The notes under the pieces are model-generated. The model made no database searches. It was not told the origin of the DNA and saw nothing but the letters and a program-made list of their open reading frames with translations. A stretch of 7,505 nucleotides of DNA from Sporomusaceae bacterium UBA1887 (GTDB taxonomy: Bacteria; Bacillota; Negativicutes; Sporomusales; DSM-15969). Each line of letters begins with the position of its first letter. The first letter of the stretch is position 1. Made by a program: the position numbers and the translations under genes. Where the stretch lies: contig DDHB01000061.1 in the NCBI GenBank assembly GCA_002337925.1, forward strand, positions 31,663 to 39,167, given 5' to 3'. This document shows, piece by piece, positions 1 to 5,994 of the stretch.

Positions 1-57
1 AGAGCCAGGAGAACTGCCTATCTGACGATCACCGTTTTTGACCCACGAGCGATGGGG
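1..57 (+). promoter_or_regulatory. Cobalamin riboswitch, 3' end (B12 box and P13 hairpin); 5' part outside window
   Basis: Seen: GCCAGGAGAACTGCC at 4-18 matches the B12 box, the most conserved part of cobalamin riboswitches, with one deviation (AAC where ACC is usual). About 24 bases further on, CCCA (42-45) pairs with TGGG (53-56) around the 7-base loop CGAGCGA. This resembles the P13 hairpin, whose loop makes the kissing contact with L5 in adenosylcobalamin-type riboswitches. The box reads 5' to 3' on this strand, so the aptamer core lies left of position 1 and the RNA runs toward mutA. Known: such elements bind adenosylcobalamin in the nascent RNA and usually reduce expression of downstream genes. 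Only the tail is visible, so the class cannot be fully verified. Confidence 0.78.
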
Positions 58-96
58 AGGAGATTTAGTACATAACATTGTACCTTGCTTCTTCCC
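55..96 (+). promoter_or_regulatory. Possible antiterminator pairing of the riboswitch expression platform
   Basis: Bases 55-62 (GGGAGGAG) can pair with 89-96 (TTCTTCCC) over eight positions, two of them G-U. This pairing would use the 3' arm of the P13 hairpin (53-56) and the first bases of the terminator stem (93-96), so it excludes both. That is the arrangement expected for a transcription-attenuation switch: ligand-stabilised P13 frees 89-96 and lets the terminator fold. The pairing was found by eye and no folding energies were computed, so it is a proposal. Confidence 0.35.
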
Positions 97-119
97 GGCG
101 TATTTTACGCCGGGATTTT
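93..119 (+). terminator. Hairpin terminator 1, likely riboswitch-controlled
   Basis: CCCGGCGTA (94-102) pairs perfectly with TACGCCGGG (106-114) around a TTT loop, and T93-A115 extends the stem to 10 bp. The tail is short (TTTT at 116-119, then G), so the hairpin is very stable but the U-tract is modest. Its position 36 bases after P13, and its competition with the 55-62/89-96 pairing, suggest that it is the riboswitch's expression platform. Confidence 0.6.
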
Positions 120-143
120 GTATAGTTATATATATGTTATTTT

Positions 144-187
144 AAATGAATCTTCCTGCCAGTGGGACCGGAAGATTCATTTTTTTT
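144..187 (+). terminator. Intrinsic terminator 2, upstream of mutA
   Basis: The arm at 144-156 pairs with 170-182 over 13 bp without mismatch (core GAATCTTCC/GGAAGATTC), with a 13-base loop. A run of eight T begins at 180 and ends at 187. This is a textbook Rho-independent terminator in the forward direction; in reverse the U-tract is poor. It lies between the riboswitch and mutA, so transcripts started upstream should stop here unless it is bypassed. Confidence 0.8.
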
Positions 188-191
188 ATTT

Positions 192-221
192 CATTCCCAA
201 TGATTATGGAAAGGGGGAATG
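192..221 (+). other. Leader stem before mutA, unknown role
   Basis: CATTCCC (192-198) is an exact reverse complement of GGGAATG (215-221), giving a 7-bp stem with a 16-base loop. The following CATCCC (222-227) could also pair with part of the GGGAATG arm, so two alternative folds exist. No U-tract follows. It could be a chance inverted repeat, an mRNA 5' structure or an operator; the sequence does not decide. Confidence 0.25.
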
Positions 222-291
222 CATCCCGAAGTAAAGAGAGGATAAGCACACTCCAGAAAACAATTAAAATCCGAGAGATGGAAGTGATGTT

Positions 292-2475
292 ATGACAAAA
301 GAGGTTGTAGAAGGCAAACAACCGGTAGGGGAAGAAAAGCAGGATCGCTTTTTTGCTGAGTTTCCTTATCCGACGTATGAAGAATGGCGGGCAGAATCAG
401 AAAAAGCACTAAAGGGTGCAAATTGGGAAAAAACGTTATTGACTAAAACCTACGAAGATATCCAATTGCAGCCTATGTATCGCATGGAAGATATAGAAGG
501 GATTACCCATTGTGATTCTGCACCAGGCAGCTATCCTTTTGTAAGAGGTACAAGTCCTACGGGTTATTTAACTAAGCCGTGGGAAATTTGCCAAGAATGC
601 GATGAACCTTTGGCCAGCGCATTTCATGATGTTGTGCTTCATGAATTGAACAAAGGCGGAACTGCAGTCAACATGGTGGTTGACAAAGCAAGTAAGTTAG
701 GCATTGATGTTGACAAAAGTGATGCTGCTTTCGTAGGCAAGGGGTTGTCAGTATCAACGCTGGAAGATATTCAACAGGCCTTATCCGGTATCAATCTGGA
801 GAAAACCCCCTTATTTTTGTCGGCCGGCCCTTCAAGTGTTCAATTGAGCAGCTTGATTATAGCCTTCATGAAAGCTAATGGACAGGATTTACATAAATTC
901 ACCGGCTGCATTGGAGCCGATCCGTTAGCCTATTTATCGGTTGAAGGTGAATTGCCTATAGCATTGACACAACTTTATGATGAAATGTCAGCTACAGTCG
1001 CTTGGGTAGCTGAAAACGGTCTGAACCTGAAACCTATTTTGGTACAAGGTCAGCCGTACCATGACAGCGGTGCAAGTGCAATACAGGAACTGGCTTATGT
1101 TCTGGCAACCGGCGTTGAGTATTTGCGTAATTTGGCAGATCGTGGCATAGCAATTGATACTGCTGCAAAGCAGATGTATTTCTCTTTTTCTGTAGGCACT
1201 AATTTTTTCATGGAAATAGCCAAAATCAGAGCGGCTCGCATGCTTTGGGCACAAATCGTTGAAGCCTTTGGCGGCAGTGAAGATGCTCAAAAAATGCATA
1301 TCCATGCCCGTACTTCTGCGTTTACCAAAAGTGTTTATGATCCGTATGTAAATATGCTGCGGACAACAACTGAGGCATTTTCTGCAGTAGTGGGTGGTGT
1401 TGACAGCTTGCACGTAGGCTATTTTGATGAGGCCATACGACCTGCGGATACTTTCTCGCACCGCATTTCCCGCAATAATCAGATCATGCTGCAGCGGGAG
1501 TGCAATTTACTTCAGCCGGTTGATCCTGCAGGTGGATCGTGGTATGTGGAAAAGCTGACAAATACTGTTGCGCAAAAAGCGTGGGATTTGTTTCAGGAAA
1601 CAGAAGCTGCAGGCGGCATAACTAAAGCCTTGGAGCAAAATGTACCGCAGCAGAAAATCAAAGCGGTAGCGAAAAACAGAGCGGATGGTCTGACTAAACG
1701 TAAAGATGTTATTTTAGGAACCAACATGTACCCTAACTTAATTGAAAAGCCTCTGGATGTTCAGCCATTTGACTATCAGGCCTTTATGCAGCAGCGCTCT
1801 AAAGATCTGGCCAGCTATCGGGAAGACATCGATGAAGTAGAATGCCTGACCCAGCTTTCGGGCTTGAAGGATAAGAGCAAAACTGCATCCCATACTGGCT
1901 CAGCAATTATTGATGCGGCAATCCAAAGCGTACTGAGCGGAGCTACGGTAGGCGAACTTACAGCTGCTTTACGTCAGGGAGCTTCTGCTTCACTTGTTGT
2001 TCCACCGTTGGATATTCACCGTGCAGACCGGGAATATTGCCAATTGCGGAAAAATCCGGAATCGTATGTGGCCCGGACAGGTAAAAACCTGGATATTTTC
2101 CTGGCAAATATGGGTAAGATTCCTCAACACAAGGCCAGGGCTGATTTTGTCACCGGTTTCCTGGAGGTAGGCGCCTTTAAAATTCTGAAAAATGATGGGT
2201 TCCTAACTGTAGAAGAAGCTGCTCAGGCGGCAATTGAATCAGGCGCTTCAGTTGCGGTCATTTGCTCGACAGATGCTACCTATCCTGAGCTAGTACCGCC
2301 TTTAGCTAAGTTGATTAAAGAGGCTAAGCCTGAGATGACTTTATTTTTGGCTGGCTTACCGCCGGAAGACTTACAGAAAGTATATAAGGAAGCTGGAGTG
2401 GATGATTTCATTCATGTACGGGCTAACTGCTATCAAATGCTTTCGAAACTCCAGAAGGAAAGAGGGATACAATAA
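292..2475 (+). CDS. mutA: Methylmalonyl-CoA mutase, small (non-catalytic) subunit
   Basis: This is the partner subunit of the heterodimeric methylmalonyl-CoA mutase (succinyl-CoA <-> (R)-methylmalonyl-CoA) in the cytoplasm. It has 727 residues: a mutase-type TIM-barrel domain (about 20-500), a linker (500-565) and a degenerate C-terminal cobalamin-domain fold (about 595-727). Barrel family stretches include VGTNFFMEIAKIRAARMLW (301-319) and VDPAGGSWYVE (410-420). Aligned with MutB, the DxHxxG cobalamin motif is gone: the region reads GKIPQHKARA (608-617), with Ile and Gln where the Asp and ligand His would be. This is typical of small subunits, which bind no B12. The start at 292 has a GGAAGTG ribosome site at 280-286, 5 bases away, and the N-terminal QDRFFAEFPYPTYEEW is family-like. 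The gene opens the operon and its stop shares a base with the mutB start. At 727 residues it is on the long side for this subunit. Confidence 0.95.
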   Translation: MTKEVVEGKQPVGEEKQDRFFAEFPYPTYEEWRAESEKALKGANWEKTLLTKTYEDIQLQPMYRMEDIEGITHCDSAPGSYPFVRGTSPTGYLTKPWEICQECDEPLASAFHDVVLHELNKGGTAVNMVVDKASKLGIDVDKSDAAFVGKGLSVSTLEDIQQALSGINLEKTPLFLSAGPSSVQLSSLIIAFMKANGQDLHKFTGCIGADPLAYLSVEGELPIALTQLYDEMSATVAWVAENGLNLKPILVQGQPYHDSGASAIQELAYVLATGVEYLRNLADRGIAIDTAAKQMYFSFSVGTNFFMEIAKIRAARMLWAQIVEAFGGSEDAQKMHIHARTSAFTKSVYDPYVNMLRTTTEAFSAVVGGVDSLHVGYFDEAIRPADTFSHRISRNNQIMLQRECNLLQPVDPAGGSWYVEKLTNTVAQKAWDLFQETEAAGGITKALEQNVPQQKIKAVAKNRADGLTKRKDVILGTNMYPNLIEKPLDVQPFDYQAFMQQRSKDLASYREDIDEVECLTQLSGLKDKSKTASHTGSAIIDAAIQSVLSGATVGELTAALRQGASASLVVPPLDIHRADREYCQLRKNPESYVARTGKNLDIFLANMGKIPQHKARADFVTGFLEVGAFKILKNDGFLTVEEAAQAAIESGASVAVICSTDATYPELVPPLAKLIKEAKPEMTLFLAGLPPEDLQKVYKEAGVDDFIHVRANCYQMLSKLQKERGIQ

Positions 2476-4658
2476 TGGTGGCAAAACCGGATTTCACAAA
2501 AATTGCCTGCCGCCAGAGCTTTGCGGCTTCTGATTTGACGGCCTGGCAGAAACAAGCCCAGCTGGACAGCGGCAAATTGTTGGATGAACTTGAATATCGG
2601 ACCATGGAGCAAATAAATGTAAAGCCGTTGTATACGAAGGCAGATCTGGAAGGACTGGATCATTTGGGCTATGTGGCAGGAATACCGCCGTTTTTGCGCG
2701 GACCTTATGCTAACATGTATGTGTCCCGTCCTTGGACAGTACGTCAGTATGCGGGCTTCTCCACTGCTGAAGAAAGTAATGCTTTTTATCGTCGTAACCT
2801 TGCTGCCGGACAAAAAGGCTTGTCTATTGCCTTTGACCTGGCAACCCACCGCGGATATGACTCTGATCATCCCCGTGTTGTCGGTGACGTAGGAAAAGCG
2901 GGCGTTGCAGTTGATTCCATTCTAGATATGGAGATTTTGTTCTCAGGAATTCCTTTGGATAAGATGTCCGTATCCATGACGATGAATGGTGCGGTTCTGC
3001 CAATATTGGCTTTTTATGTAGTAGCAGCAGAAGAGCAAGGCGTAAAGCAGGAGCTTCTGACAGGTACCATTCAGAATGATATCCTGAAAGAATTCATGGT
3101 TCGTAATACTTATATTTATCCGCCAGAGCCTTCCATTCGCATTATCGCCGATATTTTCTCGTATACATCCCAATACATGCCAAAGTTTAACAGCATCAGT
3201 ATTTCCGGATATCATATGCAGGAAGCCGGCGCTACTGCAGATATTGAACTGGGCTACACGCTGGCTGACGGCCTCGAATATATCAAGACCGGTATAAAAG
3301 CAGGTATGGACGTAGACGCATTTGCCCCTCGTTTGTCCTTCTTCTGGGCGATTGGCAAAAACTACTTTATGGAAGTGGCTAAAATGCGTGCCGGACGGCT
3401 GTTATGGTCAAAAATCATTAAGCAGTTTGATCCGAAAAATACAAAATCAATGGCCTTACGGACTCACTCACAAACTTCAGGCTGGAGCTTAACCGAGCAA
3501 GATCCGTTTAATAACGTCGGACGTACCTGCATGGAAGCCATGGGGGCAGCCCTTGGTCATACCCAGTCACTTCATACCAATGCGCTGGATGAGGCAATTG
3601 CGCTGCCGACCGACTTCTCAGCCCGTATTGCCCGCAATACGCAGCTTTATATTCAGGATGAGACGATGGTCTGCAAAGTACTCGATCCATGGGGCGGCTC
3701 TTACTATGTAGAGGCTCTTACCAATGAACTGGTCAAACGCTCATGGGCACATATTCAGGAAGTAGAAGCACTGGGTGGTATGGCGAAAGCCATTGATACA
3801 GGGTTGCCCAAAATGAGAATTGAAGAAGCAGCTGCCCGCCGTCAGGCTCACATAGACTCCGGTAAAGAGACAATTGTCGGAGTTAACCGTTATCGTCTGG
3901 ATAAGGAAGATCCGCTGGATATCCTTGAAGTTGATAACACGGCTGTTCGCTTGTCGCAAATCCGCCGTCTGGAGAAATTGCGCAGCAACCGGGACAATGA
4001 CCGCGTGCAGCGTTCTTTAGAGGCGATTACTAAATCGATGGAAACCGGCGAAGGTAATCTGCTGGCTCTTGCTATCGAAGCAACTAGAGCACGGGCGAGC
4101 TTAGGCGAAATTTCCGATGCCATTGAAAAAGTTGCCGGACGTCACAAAGCGATTATTCGCTCCATTTCTGGTGTATACAGCAGTGAATTTGCTGAAGAAG
4201 AAACGATTAATAAAGTTAGAAGCATGGCTGATAAGTTCGAAAGCCTGGAAGGCCGCCGTCCTAGAATTATGATTGCTAAAATGGGACAGGATGGTCATGA
4301 CAGAGGAGCAAAAGTCATTTCTACTGCCTTTGCGGATATGGGCTTCGACGTAGATATTGGACCTTTGTTCCAAACTCCGGAAGAGACTGCCCAACAAGCT
4401 GTCGATAACGACGTGCATATTGTTGGCATGAGCTCGCTTGCAGCAGGTCACAAAACACTGCTGCCTCAGTTGATTGAAGAATTGAAAAAACTGGGACGTG
4501 AAGACATTATGGTCGTCATTGGCGGCGTTATTCCCGCCCAGGACTACGATTACCTGCGTGAACATGGAGCAGCTGCCATTTTTGGGCCAGGCACCATTAT
4601 TCCGGTAGCCGCTGAAAAAATACTTGACCAATTATTAGCCGCACAGGCTGCTGTTTAG
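2475..4658 (+). CDS. mutB: Methylmalonyl-CoA mutase, large catalytic subunit (cobalamin-binding)
   Basis: This is the catalytic subunit of adenosylcobalamin-dependent methylmalonyl-CoA mutase, the radical carbon-skeleton rearrangement step of succinate/propionate interconversion. The 727 residues match the family length. The TIM-barrel substrate domain covers about 40-560. By comparison with Propionibacterium MutB, the active-site residues are Tyr92 (in RQYAGF), Arg210 (in FMVRNT) and His247 (in SGYHMQEAGA). Tyr plus Arg is the methylmalonyl-CoA pattern; isobutyryl-CoA mutases have Phe/Gln there. The C-terminal B12 domain (about 595-727) carries GQDGHDRGAKV with Asp606, the axial ligand His608 and Gly611, then GMSSLAAGH (651-659) and GGVIP (683-687). 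The ATG lies in TAATG, so the start overlaps the mutA stop by one base; AAGGAAAGAGGG just upstream is the probable ribosome site. All key catalytic residues are present. Confidence 0.97.
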   Translation: MVAKPDFTKIACRQSFAASDLTAWQKQAQLDSGKLLDELEYRTMEQINVKPLYTKADLEGLDHLGYVAGIPPFLRGPYANMYVSRPWTVRQYAGFSTAEESNAFYRRNLAAGQKGLSIAFDLATHRGYDSDHPRVVGDVGKAGVAVDSILDMEILFSGIPLDKMSVSMTMNGAVLPILAFYVVAAEEQGVKQELLTGTIQNDILKEFMVRNTYIYPPEPSIRIIADIFSYTSQYMPKFNSISISGYHMQEAGATADIELGYTLADGLEYIKTGIKAGMDVDAFAPRLSFFWAIGKNYFMEVAKMRAGRLLWSKIIKQFDPKNTKSMALRTHSQTSGWSLTEQDPFNNVGRTCMEAMGAALGHTQSLHTNALDEAIALPTDFSARIARNTQLYIQDETMVCKVLDPWGGSYYVEALTNELVKRSWAHIQEVEALGGMAKAIDTGLPKMRIEEAAARRQAHIDSGKETIVGVNRYRLDKEDPLDILEVDNTAVRLSQIRRLEKLRSNRDNDRVQRSLEAITKSMETGEGNLLALAIEATRARASLGEISDAIEKVAGRHKAIIRSISGVYSSEFAEEETINKVRSMADKFESLEGRRPRIMIAKMGQDGHDRGAKVISTAFADMGFDVDIGPLFQTPEETAQQAVDNDVHIVGMSSLAAGHKTLLPQLIEELKKLGREDIMVVIGGVIPAQDYDYLREHGAAAIFGPGTIIPVAAEKILDQLLAAQAAV

Positions 4659-4660
4659 AC

Positions 4661-5800
4661 ATGAGCGAAGAGAAGAAGAGTGATTGGAAACCGGAATGGA
4701 TTCCAGCCGATGGCGGAGATGCTTTTGCAACCCGCGTCATGGGCGGAATCAGCGGTGGGCATGACGGTTTGCCTGGACAGGGGGCGGTGCCTAGTCAGCC
4801 CCGTGTTACTCCTGTCCGCCGCCAGCTTACTGTTGACGAATATGTTCAGGGTATATTAAAAGGTGACCGGGTCATTCTATCCCGGGCAATTACACTGATT
4901 GAGAGTAATTTGCCTGCGCACATGGATACCGCTCAGCGTATACTTATGCCACTATTGCCTCATTCCGGAAAATCCATTCGCGTAGGCATAACCGGTGTGC
5001 CTGGAGCTGGTAAAAGTACATTTATTGAAGCTTTGGGGTGCCGGCTGTGCGACCAGGGGCACAAGGTAGCAGTGCTTGCCGTTGATCCCAGCAGTACCGT
5101 AACAAAAGGCAGTATCTTAGGGGATAAAACCCGCATGGAAGAATTGTCACGCAACCCGAGGGCGTTTATCCGGCCATCACCGTCAAGCGGAACTTTGGGC
5201 GGAGTGACAAGAAAAAGCCGTGAAACGATGCTGTTATGTGAGGCTGCAGGGTACGATGTACTGCTGATTGAAACCGTTGGGGTGGGCCAAAGTGAAGTTA
5301 CCGTACGTTCGATGGTTGACTTTTTCCTGCTGTTGATGATTACCGGAGCAGGGGATGAACTGCAGGGCATGAAAAAAGGCGTTGTTGAGCTGGCAGATGC
5401 TATTGTAATCAATAAGGCGGATGGTGATAATAAACAGCGTGCAATGATGGCTAAAGTTGATTATGACCGCATTCTGCATTACTTGCGTCCGGCGACTGAA
5501 GGCTGGGTAACGAAGAGCCATACTTGCTCCGCCTACACGGGCGATGGAATTCCTGAGCTCTGGAAAGTAATTAATAAATTTCAGGAAGTTACTGAGGAAA
5601 CAGGAATTTTTGAGCGCCGGCGGCGGACACAAATGCTGAGCTGGGTTCAATCAATGGTGCAGGAATATTTACAATCCCTGTTCTTCACTCATCCCGGTAT
5701 TCAGCAGCAAAGAACAACAATTGAGCAGGCCGTAATGGATGGCAAGCTTTCTGCCACTATGGCGGTGAAAGAGCTGATTGGTATATTCGAGAAACGGTAG
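4661..5800 (+). CDS. meaB: Methylmalonyl-CoA mutase-associated GTPase MeaB (ArgK/MMAA family)
   Basis: This is a G3E-type P-loop GTPase that chaperones the mutase: it gates transfer of adenosylcobalamin to MutB and guards against inactivated cofactor. It has 379 residues. Visible motifs are the P-loop GVPGAGKST (112-120), the Mg-associated VDPSS (141-145), the switch ETVGVGQSE (204-212), the MeaB-typical GDELQGMKKGVVELAD (231-246, the switch III region), the guanine-specificity NKAD (251-254) and SAYTGDG (290-296). A C-terminal helical region (about 315-379) fits the dimerisation arm. The family-typical part begins near VDEYVQGILKGDR (58-70), leaving an N-terminal extension of about 55 residues rich in Gly, Pro and charge. 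The start is 2 bases after the mutB stop and has no clear ribosome site, so translation is probably coupled to mutB. An internal ATG at 4739 also lacks a ribosome site, so 4661 is preferred. It was once named ArgK in error as an arginine transport kinase. Confidence 0.95.
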   Translation: MSEEKKSDWKPEWIPADGGDAFATRVMGGISGGHDGLPGQGAVPSQPRVTPVRRQLTVDEYVQGILKGDRVILSRAITLIESNLPAHMDTAQRILMPLLPHSGKSIRVGITGVPGAGKSTFIEALGCRLCDQGHKVAVLAVDPSSTVTKGSILGDKTRMEELSRNPRAFIRPSPSSGTLGGVTRKSRETMLLCEAAGYDVLLIETVGVGQSEVTVRSMVDFFLLLMITGAGDELQGMKKGVVELADAIVINKADGDNKQRAMMAKVDYDRILHYLRPATEGWVTKSHTCSAYTGDGIPELWKVINKFQEVTEETGIFERRRRTQMLSWVQSMVQEYLQSLFFTHPGIQQQRTTIEQAVMDGKLSATMAVKELIGIFEKR

Positions 5801-5814
5801 CAGTAAAAACGATA

Positions 5815-5850
5815 GAAATCTCCTGAACGCTGTGTTCAGGAGATTTTCTT
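5815..5850 (+). terminator. Operon terminator after meaB, possibly bidirectional
   Basis: AAATCTCCTGAAC (5816-5828) pairs with GTTCAGGAGATTT (5834-5846), a perfect 13-bp stem with the 5-base loop GCTGT, followed by TTTTCTT (5844-5850). It starts 15 bases after the meaB stop. Read on the minus strand, the stem ends in TTT and a second T-run follows after six bases, so it might also stop transcripts from the converging ABC gene, which ends about 150 bases away. Confidence 0.85.
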
Positions 5851-5883
5851 ATCAATCACTTACCAACAAAAGGGGATGAATAT

Positions 5884-5993
5884 TTGCAGTGGGGCACCAA
5901 TAAAGTGGGACAAGAAAGAAACTGGAGTTTGGTTCGATGAGTAAGCGAGCCATGGCAGCTGCTGCTTTGGCTAAAACAGGCAGGCGGCCATAA
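5884..5993 (+). other. Two overlapping very short frames of doubtful coding status
   Basis: A TTG frame (5884-5940, 18 codons) is preceded by AAGGGG at 8 bases. It ends in TGA overlapping the ATG of a second frame (5937-5993, 18 codons) in an ATGA arrangement; the second frame has GGAG nine bases upstream. The second peptide begins MSKRAMAAAALAKTGRR and is Ala-rich and basic. I recognise neither. The spacing is suggestive, but frames this short occur by chance, and both lie beyond the operon terminator with no promoter seen. The stretch also has a small inverted repeat (AGCCA 5948-5952 / TGGCT 5968-5972). Confidence 0.15.
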
Positions 5994-5994
5994 C

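Noticed and set aside
78..125. Leader peptide starting at TTG 78 after the AGGAG at 58-62
   Set aside because: The spacing of about 15 bases is too long, the frame is 15 codons, and it runs through the terminator 1 hairpin; AGGAG is better explained as part of the riboswitch platform.
118..146. Promoter-like TTGTAT ... TTTAAA in the AT-rich stretch before terminator 2
   Set aside because: Both boxes are poor matches, and a transcript starting there would run straight into or begin inside terminator 2. No better promoter was found between 188 and 291.
219..245. Eight-codon frame (ATG at 219) after a GGGGG run
   Set aside because: The purine run sits directly against the ATG, so spacing is wrong for initiation, and the frame is too short to assess.
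988..1461. 157-codon open frame antisense to mutA
   Set aside because: It lies wholly inside a clearly real gene, gives a composition unlike a folded protein family, and has no ribosome site or recognisable motif. The antisense and out-of-frame openings inside mutB and meaB (for example 4101-4631 and 4960-5412 minus) were rejected for the same reasons.
5855..5953. Minus-strand frame of about 33 codons starting at the CAT at 5951-5953
   Set aside because: It has no ribosome site, no recognisable similarity, and a composition consistent with chance in the convergent gap.
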